A stretch of 64,000 nt of DNA from Rhizobium mongolense subsp. loessense. GTDB taxonomy: Bacteria; Pseudomonadota; Alphaproteobacteria; Rhizobiales; Rhizobiaceae. Shown here piece after piece: positions 1 through 8,569 of this stretch; positions within the stretch are counted from its first letter, which is position 1; every line of letters begins with the position of its first letter. Under the pieces are notes generated by a model, which was not told the origin of the DNA, searched no databases, and worked only from the letters and a program-made list of their open reading frames with translations. A program made the position numbers and the translations under genes. The stretch is from contig NZ_FMTM01000007.1 of NCBI RefSeq assembly GCF_900099775.1, forward strand, positions 62,001 through 126,000. Direction: 5' to 3'.

Positions 1-499
1 TCGAACCGGCGATTGCCTGGAACGAAGTCATGATACCGACGACCGTACCGAAGAGACCGATGAACGGACCAGCCGAACCGATCGTCGCGAGCGACCCGAG
101 GCGGGCGGAAAGATATTCGGTTTCACGGGCGAGCGTCACATCCATTGCCCGGTCGATACGCATCTGCAGGCCGATCGGCGAGCGTGCGCCGCGCTCGAAG
201 GACTTCTTCCACTCGCGCATGGCTGCGACGAAGATCGAAGCAAGCCCGGTATTGTTGCGCTCGGAAAGTGTCCTGTAGAGCTCTTCCAGCGACTGACCCG
301 ACCAGAAAACCTGTTCGAACTTGTCGAACTGTCGCCGGGCACGTCCATAGGCCAGATATTTGTCGATGACAATCGCCCAGGTCCAGACGGAGGCTGCTAT
401 CAGCCCGAGCATGACCAGCTTGACGACGATGCCTGCCTGCATGAACAGCGACCAGAGGCTGACGTCGGCCGTTGCTGCTGCCAATCCTACTTGTTCCAT
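1..499 (-). CDS. tolQ: TolQ, Tol-Pal proton channel subunit (3' part outside window)
   Basis: The first 166 codons of a TolQ/ExbB/MotA-family inner-membrane protein; the gene runs off the left edge. A long hydrophobic helix lies at about residues 17-38. The visible end (GPFIGLFGTVVGIMTSFQAI) is the start of the conserved MotA_ExbB channel domain. TolQ with TolR forms the proton-driven motor of the Tol-Pal envelope system used in outer-membrane constriction. The start at 499 gives MEQVGLAAATADVSLW, preceded by GGGGA about 9 bases upstream. ybgC lies upstream on the same strand, as is usual for tol loci, so tolR, tolA, tolB and pal are expected to the left. The family call is very secure. Confidence 0.95.
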   Translation of the reverse strand, partial: MEQVGLAAATADVSLWSLFMQAGIVVKLVMLGLIAASVWTWAIVIDKYLAYGRARRQFDKFEQVFWSGQSLEELYRTLSERNNTGLASIFVAAMREWKKSFERGARSPIGLQMRIDRAMDVTLARETEYLSARLGSLATIGSAGPFIGLFGTVVGIMTSFQAIAGS

Positions 500-893
500 T
501 TATCAAAATCCCCGAATCCAAACGCCCGGTGCTTGACCGGGCGGCACAGAAAGTGATCTCGCAAGAATTGCTTGGCGACCGCCGCCCAAAGCCCTGGTCA
601 AGCTTAAAGCTCTTCTTCCGCCTTCCTTGCCGTCAAATTTGGTCAAAGGAAGGCGTGCACCGCACAATCTCTGACTTTCAGAGTAAGACACTATTATGGT
701 TAATAGATCGTTAGTGCCAGAGTATGACGGCAAAGCTTTAGCAGCTGAATTTTTCTTCCCGGCTTGGCACGAAGAGACCGAAGTCCGACGACGGAATACC
801 CACGCAATCCTTGCAACGCCGAATTCCTTCACATAAAAGTCATGTTTTTGCAAGGCTTGCGTTTGGTCATTCCAGCGTGTCTCGGATGCATCT
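500..893. other. Gene-free stretch between ybgC and tolQ
   Basis: 394 bases with no convincing gene on either strand. On the tolQ leader side there is a perfect 7-bp stem-loop (GCCCGGT, loop GCTTG, ACCGGGC at 524-542), about 25-45 bases before the tolQ start. The rest is comparatively AT-rich around 660-840 and probably carries the tolQ promoter. The unusual distance between ybgC and tolQ suggests tolQ has its own promoter here instead of being translationally tied to ybgC. Confidence 0.5.
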
Positions 894-1349
894 TCAGCCC
901 TCCTGCGTCTCGATTTGCATCTGCTTTGCCAGCGTCTCGGGCAACCGCCGCGGTCTTCCCTTCGCGTTGATGACGGCAATGATGACCTTGGCGGCGATAA
1001 GCGGCGTTTCGCCACGGCGGATGTCCTGTTGCAGCACCATCTTCGCGCCGCCTGCCTTCTCGGTGCGCGTGACGATGGTAAGGACATCGTCCATGCGCGC
1101 CGGATTCCTGAAGTCGATCTCCATGCGGTGAACGACGAAAACGAGCCCTTCCTCGTCGGCGGTGATCAACTCGCGCTGCTCGACGCCCAGGCAGCGAAGG
1201 TAGTCGGTGCGGCCGCGCTCGAGGAAATGCAGATAGCGCGCGTGATAGACAAGACCGGAAAAATCGGTGTCCTCGTAATAGACGCGCTGGATCAGTTGGT
1301 GGCCCGTCTCCGTCAGTGCGCCAGAAATCGAAAAGCCGTTATCCGCCAT
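894..1349 (-). CDS. ybgC: YbgC-type acyl-CoA thioesterase of the Tol-Pal locus
   Basis: A 151-residue hotdog-fold thioesterase. Residues 24-40 read YYEDTDFSGLVYHARYL, the YbgC signature; Tyr25, Asp29 and His36 match the catalytic Tyr, Asp and His of E. coli YbgC. The family hydrolyses acyl-CoA thioesters at the membrane and is nearly always coupled to tolQ. I chose the ATG at 1349 because GGAG sits 8 bases upstream; an upstream in-frame ATG at 1409 would add 20 residues without a ribosome site. It is separated from tolQ by 394 bases, which is wider than usual. Confidence 0.93.
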   Translation of the reverse strand: MADNGFSISGALTETGHQLIQRVYYEDTDFSGLVYHARYLHFLERGRTDYLRCLGVEQRELITADEEGLVFVVHRMEIDFRNPARMDDVLTIVTRTEKAGGAKMVLQQDIRRGETPLIAAKVIIAVINAKGRPRRLPETLAKQMQIETQEG

Positions 1350-1464
1350 AATTTTCTCCAAACTCGCATGCCTGTTGGCGAGGCGCAGCAATGCCCTACC
1401 TTTGAACAATCGTCACAGTACTTGAGTATTCCCGATAGTGGATGAGCATACAGGAGGCAATGCG

Positions 1465-2685
1465 ATGAAGATTGCGGTGATGGGCGGAGATGGGTTCATT
1501 GGCTGGCCGACATCACTGCATCTCTCGGACGCGGGGCACGACGTCCACATTCTCGACAATCTCTCGCGGCGCTGGATCGACACCGAACTCGGCGTGCAAT
1601 CGCTGACGCCGATGGATTCCATTCAGGAGCGAACCCGCATCTGGCATGCCGAAACCGGGCGGCGCATCCATTTCAATCTGATCGACCTCGCCAAGGACTA
1701 CGAGCTTCTCAAGAAGTGGCTTGCCGAAAACCGGCCGGACGCCATCGTCCATTTCGCCGAGCAGCGCGCAGCACCCTATTCGATGAAGAGCGACCGGCAC
1801 AAGAACTACACCGTCAACAACAATGTCAGCGCTACGCATAACCTTTTGAATGCGCTCGTCGAATTACAGCTCGACGCCCATCTGATCCACCTCGGCACGA
1901 TGGGCGTCTACGGCTATTCGACAGTCGGCGCCGCGATTCCCGAAGGCTACCTGACCGTCGGCGTCGAAACGGCGGATGGCGACATGGCGCAACAGGAAAT
2001 CCTCTATCCGTCCAATCCCGGCTCGATCTACCATATGACCAAGTGCCTGGATCAACTGCTCCTGCAGTTCTATGCGAAGAACGATGCCCTGCGCATCACT
2101 GACCTGCACCAGGGCATCGTATGGGGCACCCACACGGAGCAGACCTGCCGCCATCCCCAGTTGATCAACCGTTTCGACTATGACGGCGATTACGGCACCG
2201 TGCTGAACCGCTTTCTCATCCAGGCCGCGATCGGTTACCCGCTGACCGTGCACGGCACAGGCGGTCAGACGCGCGCCTTCATCCATATCCAGGATTCGGT
2301 TCGCTGCATCGAGCTTGCGCTGAAGAATCCACCTGCGCACGGCTCCCGTGTCGAAATCTTCAACCAGATGACCGAGACGCATCGTGTGCGCGATCTTGCC
2401 GAGATGATCGCCAGGATGAGCGGCGCGAAGATCGCCTGGCTTCCCAATCCGCGCAAGGAAGCGCCGGAAAACGATCTGATCGTCAGGAACGAGAAATTCC
2501 GCGATCTGGGGCTCGATCCGATCACGCTCGAGGCGGGTCTGCTCAGCGAGATCGTCGACGTCGCCAGGAAATTCGCTTATCGCGTCGACCGCTCCCGCGT
2601 TCCCGCCGTCTCCGCGTGGACGAAGGACATCGCCGCCACGATCGACCGCGACCCGGAAGGCAAGCGGCTGAAATCGGTGTCGTGA
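1465..2685 (+). CDS. sqdB: UDP-sulfoquinovose synthase
   Basis: A 406-residue extended short-chain dehydrogenase that makes UDP-sulfoquinovose from UDP-glucose and sulfite, the head-group donor for the sulfolipid SQDG. The NAD loop GGDGFIG is at residues 7-13, followed by the long SQD1-type insertion. The catalytic Thr lies in LGTMGVYGYS and the Tyr/Lys pair in SIYHMTK, matching Arabidopsis SQD1. AGGAGG at 1452-1457 fixes the ATG at 1465; an earlier in-frame ATG at 1438 lacks such a site. It is the first gene of sqdB-sqdD-sqdC. In rhizobia SQDG is a phosphorus-free lipid associated with phosphate limitation; no clear Pho box was identified upstream. Confidence 0.95.
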   Translation: MKIAVMGGDGFIGWPTSLHLSDAGHDVHILDNLSRRWIDTELGVQSLTPMDSIQERTRIWHAETGRRIHFNLIDLAKDYELLKKWLAENRPDAIVHFAEQRAAPYSMKSDRHKNYTVNNNVSATHNLLNALVELQLDAHLIHLGTMGVYGYSTVGAAIPEGYLTVGVETADGDMAQQEILYPSNPGSIYHMTKCLDQLLLQFYAKNDALRITDLHQGIVWGTHTEQTCRHPQLINRFDYDGDYGTVLNRFLIQAAIGYPLTVHGTGGQTRAFIHIQDSVRCIELALKNPPAHGSRVEIFNQMTETHRVRDLAEMIARMSGAKIAWLPNPRKEAPENDLIVRNEKFRDLGLDPITLEAGLLSEIVDVARKFAYRVDRSRVPAVSAWTKDIAATIDRDPEGKRLKSVS

Positions 2686-2687
2686 GC

Positions 2688-3545
2688 ATGGGGGTGACCG
2701 AGACCGGAGCGGCCATCTCATTAGGAGGCTCGCCTCAGCGCCACGCCTACATCACCCTCGTCACGAATGCCGACTATGCCAAGGGTGCGACCGCGCTTGT
2801 GCGCTCCCTGCTGCTCACGAAAACGTCGGCCGATATCGTCGTGCTGCACACCGGCGGCGTGGATGCAAGCGCCCTTGCCCCGCTTGCCGATCTTGGCTGC
2901 CGCCTCATTTCAGTCGCGCACCTGCCGCTTTCCAAAGCCTTCAACGAGCGTCATGCCCGCGGCGAGCTTCATTCCGCCGCCCCCTTCACGAAGGGCCGCA
3001 AGCCGGATTTTCATTCGCCGCTCGACAATTTCTGCAAGCTGCGCGTCTGGCAGCTGACCGAATATGAGCGCACCGTCTTCATCGATGCCGATGCTATCGT
3101 CTTGAAGAATACCGACAAACTCTTCGGCTACCCCGAATTCTCAGCAGCACCGAATGTCTATGAAACGCTTGCCGACTTCCGCCGCTTGAATTCCGGTGTC
3201 TTCGTCGCAAGGCCTTCCGAAGAAACCTTTGGCCGGATGCTCGCCATGCTCGACCAGCCGGATGCATTCTGGCGACGGACCGACCAGACCTTCCTCGAAG
3301 CCTTCTTCCCGGATTGGCACGGCCTCCCCGTCTATTTCAACATGTTGCAATATGTATGGTTCACCATGCCCGCGCTTTGGGACTGGAAGAGCATTTCGGT
3401 CCTGCATTACCAGTATGAAAAGCCATGGGAGAAGGATCATCCGAAGGCGGACAGGCTCAAACCGCTGATCGATCTCTGGCACTGCGTCCATGCCGGCAAT
3501 GACCTGCCGGACCTTGCGTCAATGACGAACCCGGAGGCGAAATGA
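2688..3545 (+). CDS. sqdD: SqdD, glycogenin-like GT8 glycosyltransferase of sulfolipid synthesis
   Basis: A 285-residue protein of the GT8/glycogenin fold. The nucleotide-sugar motif FIDADAIVLKNTDKLF contains the DxD metal site, and the N-terminus (AYITLVTNADYAKGATALV) is typical of GT8. In Rhodobacter and Sinorhizobium SqdD is the proposed sulfoquinovosyl transferase acting with SqdB. The ATG at 2688 begins 2 bases after the sqdB stop; a GTG at 2682 overlaps that stop and is an alternative. Its 3' end overlaps sqdC by ATGA, so translational coupling is likely. Confidence comes from both fold and operon order. Confidence 0.9.
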   Translation: MGVTETGAAISLGGSPQRHAYITLVTNADYAKGATALVRSLLLTKTSADIVVLHTGGVDASALAPLADLGCRLISVAHLPLSKAFNERHARGELHSAAPFTKGRKPDFHSPLDNFCKLRVWQLTEYERTVFIDADAIVLKNTDKLFGYPEFSAAPNVYETLADFRRLNSGVFVARPSEETFGRMLAMLDQPDAFWRRTDQTFLEAFFPDWHGLPVYFNMLQYVWFTMPALWDWKSISVLHYQYEKPWEKDHPKADRLKPLIDLWHCVHAGNDLPDLASMTNPEAK

Positions 3546-4435
3546 AGGTATTGGTATCCGGCGGAACAGGCTTGGTGGGACGCTATATCGTCGAGGAGCT
3601 GCTTGCCGCCGGGTATTCGGTCATCATCGGCGGACGCCGTGCGCCACTGCCACGCCTCTTCTCCCGTCCCGTCGAATTCGCACCGCTTTCGCTCGACCCC
3701 GATAAGGACCATATCGAGGCCTTCGACGATGCCTATTTCTACGTGCATGCCGCGCTCAGCCACCTGCCCGGCAAATATCGTGGCGGCGAAGGCGATGATC
3801 CGGGCAGCTTCCGTCGCCTAAACCTCGACGGCACCGTGAAGCTGTTCGACACCGCCAAGCGCGCCGGTACCCGCCGCTGCATTTTCATCTCCAGCCGCGC
3901 CGCCTATCAGGATGCAGCGCCCGGCACTGTTCTCACGGAAGACATGCTGCCGGAGCCCGATACGCTTTACGGAGAGGTGAAGCTCGCCGGCGAGCGAGCG
4001 CTCGCCGATCTGGCCGGACCGGGCTTTACAGCGGCCAGCTTGCGCGCCACGGGAGTCTACGGCGACCTGCTCCCGAACAAATGGACGGGTCTCATCGAGG
4101 ATTACCTGAGCGGCAGGCGGGCACCCGTTCGAGCCGGAACGGAAGTTCACGGCCGCGACCTCGGCCGCGCCGTGCGCCTGATGCTGGAGACGGAAAGCGC
4201 CCGCATATCCGGCGAGGTCTTCAATGTTTCCGATCTTCTCGCCGATACCCGCGATATCTTGTCGGTCGTGCAACAGCAAACCGGCTGTCCCAATCCTCTG
4301 CCTGCATCGGCAGACAAGGCTGCCATCAATCGGATGAGCACCGAAAAGTTGCAAGCGCTCGGCTGGCTGCCGGGCGGCAAGGCCCTGTTCGAACAGACGG
4401 TCCGGCAACTGGTGGCCCCATTGCAGCTCTTGTGA
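3542..4435 (+). CDS. sqdC: SqdC, NAD-dependent epimerase/reductase-like protein of sulfolipid operon
   Basis: A 297-residue NAD(P)-binding SDR-type protein with the N-terminal Rossmann motif MKVLVSGGTGLVGRYIVEEL. FISSRAAYQDAAPG and the later LYGEVKLAGE give the usual Ser and YxxxK residues. It overlaps sqdD by 4 bases (ATGA). SqdC is required for normal SQDG levels in Rhodobacter sphaeroides, where its loss changes the accumulated glycolipid; its precise reaction is not settled. The assignment to SqdC instead of a generic epimerase rests mainly on its position as third gene in the operon. Confidence 0.85.
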   Translation: MKVLVSGGTGLVGRYIVEELLAAGYSVIIGGRRAPLPRLFSRPVEFAPLSLDPDKDHIEAFDDAYFYVHAALSHLPGKYRGGEGDDPGSFRRLNLDGTVKLFDTAKRAGTRRCIFISSRAAYQDAAPGTVLTEDMLPEPDTLYGEVKLAGERALADLAGPGFTAASLRATGVYGDLLPNKWTGLIEDYLSGRRAPVRAGTEVHGRDLGRAVRLMLETESARISGEVFNVSDLLADTRDILSVVQQQTGCPNPLPASADKAAINRMSTEKLQALGWLPGGKALFEQTVRQLVAPLQLL

Positions 4436-4467
4436 CACTAAGCTTCCGCCGCTTTCACAGGATTGCA

Positions 4468-5094
4468 ATGGCCCGCCAGCCGTTTATGGTTCGCATTATG
4501 CAGCAGACGATATCCAAAGAACTGAAAGCTCAGATGCGCGCCGAACGGCTTGCGCTGCGCGACGCAATCCCGCCAGAGACGCGTATCGAGAAAAGCCTGG
4601 CAATGGCGGAGCACGCCGGCGAGGCCGTGGCTTTCGATCCCGGCACGATCATTTCGGGCTTCATGCCCATCCGCTCGGAGGCCGATATCCGGCCGTTGAT
4701 GGCGCGCTTTGAGGCACGCGGCGCCCGCCTCTGCGTTCCCGCCATTCTCGACAAGCAGACGATCGTCTTCCGTGAGCTCCTGCGCAGCGCGCCTCTGGTT
4801 GCAACAGGCTTCGGCACTGCCGGACCGGGACAGGAGGCGACCGTTCTCGATCCGGAAATCATGCTCGTGCCGCTGTCGGCTTTCGACGATCGAGGCCATC
4901 GCATCGGCTATGGCGCCGGCCACTACGACCGCGCGATCGGCCGTTTGCGGCAAAAAGGCATGCATCCGAAGCTGATCGGCATTGCATTCGACTGCCAGGA
5001 AGTGGCACATGTGCCCGACGAGCCGCATGACATAAGCCTGGATGCCATCCTGACAGAAAGCGGCCTTCGCTTTTTTGCATCTTGGATCGGATAA
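4468..5094 (+). CDS. 5-formyltetrahydrofolate cyclo-ligase
   Basis: A 208-residue member of the 5-FTHF cyclo-ligase (methenyl-THF synthetase, YgfA/Fau) family. It converts 5-formyl-THF plus ATP to 5,10-methenyl-THF, a folate salvage step. The diagnostic C-terminal signature is GYGAGHYDRAI (family GxGxGYYDR), preceded by MLVPLSAFDDRGHRIG. AGGA at 4459-4462 supports the ATG at 4468; ATGs at 4486 and 4498 are alternatives, and family similarity only begins near the last. In many proteobacteria this gene neighbours 6S RNA, but here 6S lies 22 kb away beside zapA. The next gene starts 3 bases downstream. Confidence 0.92.
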   Translation: MARQPFMVRIMQQTISKELKAQMRAERLALRDAIPPETRIEKSLAMAEHAGEAVAFDPGTIISGFMPIRSEADIRPLMARFEARGARLCVPAILDKQTIVFRELLRSAPLVATGFGTAGPGQEATVLDPEIMLVPLSAFDDRGHRIGYGAGHYDRAIGRLRQKGMHPKLIGIAFDCQEVAHVPDEPHDISLDAILTESGLRFFASWIG

Positions 5095-5097
5095 GGA

Positions 5098-5922
5098 ATG
5101 CGTCTGCTTTTTCTGGGTGACATGGTCGGCAAGACGGGGCGCACGGCTGTATGGGATCGCCTGCCCGGCTTGGTATCAGACCTGAAACTCGACTTCGTGA
5201 TCGTCAACGGCGAAAATGCTGCCGGCGGTTTCGGCATCACGGAGGACATCTTCCTCGAGACGATCAATGCCGGCGCCGACGTCGTCACCACCGGAAACCA
5301 CGTCTGGGACCAGAAGGAAGCGGTCGCCTTCGCGGGCCGCCACGACCAGTTCCTGCGCCCGGCGAACTATCCGCAGGGAACGCCCGGCCGCGGTTCAGGG
5401 CTCTTTTATGCGCGAAGCGGAGCACGCGTGCTCGTGGCAAACATCATGGGCCGCGTTTTCATGCATCCCGAGCTCGACGATCCTTTCAAATCCGCCGAAG
5501 CGATTCTCGATGCCTGCCCGCTGAAGGAACAGGCCGATGCGATCATCTTCGATTTTCATGCAGAGGCCACCAGCGAAAAGCAGTGCTTTGGCCATTTCGT
5601 CGATGGACGCGCCAGCTTCGTCGTCGGCACGCACACGCATGTGCCGACCGCCGACCACCAGATCCTCAACGGAGGCACGGCCTATATGTCGGATGCCGGC
5701 ATGTGCGGCGACTACGACTCCTCGCTCGGCATGGACAAGGAAGAGCCACTCAACCGCTTCATTTCCAAGATGCCGAAGGGACGTATGGAAACCGCCACTG
5801 GCCCTGCCACGATCTGCGGTGTGGGCGTGGAGATTTCCGACGCCACGGGGCTTGCCGAAAAGATCGCGCCACTGCGGATTGGCCCGCGACTTTCCGAGAC
5901 CATCCCGGAGTTCTGGCGCTGA
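5098..5922 (+). CDS. YmdB-family metallophosphoesterase
   Basis: A 274-residue protein of the TIGR00282/YmdB family, calcineurin-like cyclic-nucleotide phosphodiesterases. All metal ligand blocks are visible: MRLLFLGDMVGKTGR, IVNGENAAGG, TTGNHVWDQKE, FDFHAEATSEK and VGTHTHVPTAD. In Bacillus the homologue hydrolyses 2',3'-cAMP and affects motility and biofilm; in alphaproteobacteria the role is less clear. AAGGA directly precedes the ATG, 3 bases after the cyclo-ligase stop, so the two are almost certainly co-transcribed. Confidence 0.92.
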   Translation: MRLLFLGDMVGKTGRTAVWDRLPGLVSDLKLDFVIVNGENAAGGFGITEDIFLETINAGADVVTTGNHVWDQKEAVAFAGRHDQFLRPANYPQGTPGRGSGLFYARSGARVLVANIMGRVFMHPELDDPFKSAEAILDACPLKEQADAIIFDFHAEATSEKQCFGHFVDGRASFVVGTHTHVPTADHQILNGGTAYMSDAGMCGDYDSSLGMDKEEPLNRFISKMPKGRMETATGPATICGVGVEISDATGLAEKIAPLRIGPRLSETIPEFWR

Positions 5923-6031
5923 GAACACCCGCCGGCAACACGCAATTGTGAGCGGCCCTGCCTGATTTCGGCTGGACCGATGCGTCCCCTTGTCGCATCC
6001 TCGCCGCACCGTGACAGCGCCGGAGGGTGGC

Positions 6032-6871
6032 ATGAAGCCGCAATTGCTTATCCTCGCTATCGCATGCCTTGTGCCTCTTGCCCTGCCCCATGCAGCCGCC
6101 GCGCAAGGGGAACGGAAGCCCGTTAGCCAATGCCAGGCGATCGCACAGGCAATCCCCAAGACCAGATTTGCAAGCTTTTCCGGTGAGACGCCGATCGTGC
6201 CGGCGGTTTCGGAAGGCGATGATGTCAAGCTGACCTTCCTGGGACATTCCACCTTCGAAATCGAAACGCCGGGCGGCATCGTCATCGCAACGGATTTCAA
6301 CGGCTGGTACCGGCCGGCCGTGACACCCGACGTGGTGACGATGAACCGGGCGCACTCCACGCATTACACGCTGACCCCGGATCCGGCGATCAAGCAGGTG
6401 CTGCACGGCTGGAGCGATGTGCCCGGAGAAAAGGCCGACATCGACCTGATGGTCGGCGACACTTATATCCGCAACGTCACCACGGATATCCGCGGTGGCT
6501 ATAGCGCTGCGCAGCAGGATGGAAATTCGATCTTCATCTTCGAGATCGCCGGGCTCTGCATCGGCCATCTCGGCCATCTGCATTATGAGCTAACCGATGC
6601 CCACTACACCGAGATCGGCCGCCTGGACATCGTCATGGTGCCGGTCGATGGCGGCCTCACCATGGGCGCCGACAGCATGAGCCGCATTATCAAGCGGCTG
6701 CGCTCGTCGCTGATACTGCCGATGCACCGCCGCGGTCCGCCGGTCGAGCGCTTCGTGTCGATGTTCGGCAATGATTTCGATATCAGCTACGCGCCGGACG
6801 ACACGATCACCGTTTCCATGCGCTCCCTGCCCAAGAAGCCGCTGATTTATGTGATGAAGGGCGCTCAATAG
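6032..6871 (+). CDS. Exported metallo-beta-lactamase-fold hydrolase (UlaG-like)
   Basis: A 279-residue protein beginning with a signal peptide (MKPQLLILAIACLVPLALPHAAAAQG, cleavage expected after the Ala run). The mature part starts a metallo-beta-lactamase fold: KLTFLGHSTFEIETPGG, then NRAHSTHYT where the HxHxDH metal motif would sit, and later GLCIGHLGHLHYE and MVPVDGG. The HxHxDH motif is degenerate (HSTHYT), as in some UlaG-like members, so the metal chemistry may differ. GGAGGG about 6 bases upstream supports the start at 6032. Substrate unknown; the periplasmic location is inferred. It converges on the next gene. Confidence 0.75.
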   Translation: MKPQLLILAIACLVPLALPHAAAAQGERKPVSQCQAIAQAIPKTRFASFSGETPIVPAVSEGDDVKLTFLGHSTFEIETPGGIVIATDFNGWYRPAVTPDVVTMNRAHSTHYTLTPDPAIKQVLHGWSDVPGEKADIDLMVGDTYIRNVTTDIRGGYSAAQQDGNSIFIFEIAGLCIGHLGHLHYELTDAHYTEIGRLDIVMVPVDGGLTMGADSMSRIIKRLRSSLILPMHRRGPPVERFVSMFGNDFDISYAPDDTITVSMRSLPKKPLIYVMKGAQ

Positions 6872-6911
6872 AGAAGACCCGAAAGCCAGAGACCTCCGGG
6901 TTTTGCCCGTA

Positions 6912-7415
6912 TCAGGCAAATTGCAGATGCCGCTTGATGCCCACTTCCGGCATCTTGTCATCGCTGAGATTGGCCTTCGCGATCTCCCAGCCAAACTTCA
7001 GCTTGCTGCCGGTCGAAACCCAGATTTCGGCGTCGTCCACATGCATGACAAGCATCGTCAGCTTCGGATCTTTCTTGCCCTCCTCGTACCAGGCGGCAAC
7101 CACCGAATCCCAATATTGCTCGATCCTGGAAGGATCCGGCCGGACCTCGATCTTGCCTGCCAGGCACGCGTGGTAATCGTGATCCTTGCCGATGACGCAG
7201 AAATGCGCACGCATTCCCGGTTTGACGGCGCGGACGATGTCGGCATCCGATTTGGTATAGAACCAGATGGTATTGGTCTTCGGATCGGCATGCGGAGCCA
7301 TCGGCTGCATGTGCATGTCGGCGCCATCGATGCCGAGCATTCCTGCGGAAACATCGTTCACCTGATCCCAAAGCTGCCGTGCCGGATGATCGCGCGCTTC
7401 ACTAAAGCTTGCCAT
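6912..7415 (-). CDS. Pyridoxamine-phosphate-oxidase-fold general stress protein
   Basis: A 167-residue flavin-binding split-barrel protein of the general stress protein 26 type. The N-terminal part (WDQVNDVSAGMLGIDG, MQPMAPHADPKTNTIWFYT) and the later KLTMLVMHVDDAEIWVS match this class of PNPOx-like proteins, which in Xanthomonas bind FMN/FAD but are not true PdxH enzymes. It is monocistronic and convergent with the upstream hydrolase; the 40-base gap between the two stops carries a weak hairpin (ACCCG...CGGGT TTT). Function beyond flavin binding and stress association is unknown. Confidence 0.82.
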   Translation of the reverse strand: MASFSEARDHPARQLWDQVNDVSAGMLGIDGADMHMQPMAPHADPKTNTIWFYTKSDADIVRAVKPGMRAHFCVIGKDHDYHACLAGKIEVRPDPSRIEQYWDSVVAAWYEEGKKDPKLTMLVMHVDDAEIWVSTGSKLKFGWEIAKANLSDDKMPEVGIKRHLQFA

Positions 7416-7590
7416 GGCCTTCCCCTTCCGTTCGGGCTTTTCAAGCCTTCAAACGTCACGTCTGCCGCTTTGTTCCGTAGCTTTTGGCCTTCCTGGGGAC
7501 ACGGAGACAAGCTGCTTTCCGCTTGAATGCAGCCCGCTTCGCTCTTATAAGGCCGTCCATTCCGAACAATGAGACGTGAACAGGGGTGCC

Positions 7591-8337
7591 ATGGCTGGCC
7601 ATTCACAGTTTAAAAACATCATGCATCGCAAAGGCCGTCAGGATGCCGTGCGGTCGAAAATGTTCTCCAAGCTTGCGCGCGAAATCACCGTTGCCGCCAA
7701 GGCCGGCCTGCCCGACCCGACGATGAACGCCCGCCTGCGCCTGGCAATCCAGAACGCCAAGGCACAGTCCATGCCGAGGGACAACATCGACCGCGCCATC
7801 AAGAAGGCCGCAGGTGCCGAAAGCGAGAATTACGACGAAGTCCGCTACGAGGGTTACGGTCCGGGAGGCACGGCGATCATCGTCGAAGCGCTGACCGACA
7901 ACCGCAACCGCACCGCATCCAACGTCCGCTCGATCTTCACGAAGGCCGGCGGCGCGCTCGGCGAAACCGGCTCGGTTTCCTTCTCCTTCGACCACGTCGG
8001 TGAGATCACCTACAAGCCATCCGCCGGCGATGCCGACACGGTCATGGAAGCCGCGATCGAGGCCGGCGCCGATGACGTCGAGACCGACGAGGAAGGCCAC
8101 ACCATCACCTGCGCCTTCGAATCCCTCGGCGAAGTCGCCAAGGCCCTGGAAGGCGCGCTTGGCGAAGCTGAAACCGTCAAGGCCGTCTGGCGCTCCCAGA
8201 ACAACGTGCCAGTGGACGAAGAAAGGGCCCAGTCGCTGATGAAGCTCATCGACAGCCTGGAAGACGATGACGACGTGCAGAACGTCTATTCGAACTTCGA
8301 AGTTTCCGAGGAAGTGCTTGCCAAGCTTTCGGCCTGA
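7591..8337 (+). CDS. yebC: YebC/PmpR-family protein
   Basis: A 248-residue member of the universally conserved YebC family (MAGHSQFKNIMHRKGRQDAVRSKMFSKLAREI at the start, EGYGPGGTAIIVEALTDNRNR in the middle). Members are described as DNA-binding regulators (PmpR) and, more recently, as factors helping ribosomes through proline-rich stretches. The first in-frame ATG, at 7576, lies only five codons upstream; family alignment favours the ATG at 7591. yebC commonly sits close to ruvC in alphaproteobacteria, and ruvC is about 4 kb away here. A strong terminator follows. Confidence 0.95.
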   Translation: MAGHSQFKNIMHRKGRQDAVRSKMFSKLAREITVAAKAGLPDPTMNARLRLAIQNAKAQSMPRDNIDRAIKKAAGAESENYDEVRYEGYGPGGTAIIVEALTDNRNRTASNVRSIFTKAGGALGETGSVSFSFDHVGEITYKPSAGDADTVMEAAIEAGADDVETDEEGHTITCAFESLGEVAKALEGALGEAETVKAVWRSQNNVPVDEERAQSLMKLIDSLEDDDDVQNVYSNFEVSEEVLAKLSA

Positions 8338-8354
8338 GCATTCGAACGACGATC

Positions 8355-8395
8355 AAAAGACCCGGCTGCGGAAACGCTGCCGGGTCTTTTGTTTT
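8355..8395 (+). terminator. Rho-independent terminator of yebC
   Basis: A near-perfect stem AAAAGACCCGGC / GCCGGGTCTTTT with a 12-base loop spans 8355-8390, followed by GTTTT. It begins 17 bases after the yebC stop. Confidence 0.9.
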
Positions 8396-8439
8396 CAGGA
8401 GTGATGCAGAGTAACGCAGCCCTTGTGCAACCACCCGCT

Positions 8440-8545
8440 ACATCCTGGGCTCCCTCACACTCCTATGCTTGTCACAGGAGCCCAGTGCCCAAGTCCTTGG
8501 GCGCTGCCGAAGACGCTCATTCAAAGGAATGAGGAAAGAAGCCGG
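8440..8545. repeat. RIME-like palindromic intergenic repeat, copy 1
   Basis: Two adjacent palindromes lie between the convergent yebC and monooxygenase genes. The first is built around CTCCTATGCTTGTCACAGGAG (8460-8480). The second pairs CAGTGCCCAAG with CTTGGGCGCTG (8482-8505, one mismatch). The GCTTGTCAC core and the flanking GGAG-CCCAG recur in the 36.9-kb intergenic region. Short mosaic palindromes with this core are widespread in Rhizobium genomes (RIME elements). The exact ends are a guess. Confidence 0.55.
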
Positions 8546-8569
8546 TCAGCGCTTCGCAGCTCCAGGACA

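Noticed and set aside
4436..4467. 6S RNA upstream of the 5-formyl-THF cyclo-ligase gene
   Set aside because: The gap is only 32 bases; the real 6S RNA is beside zapA at 27.3 kb.
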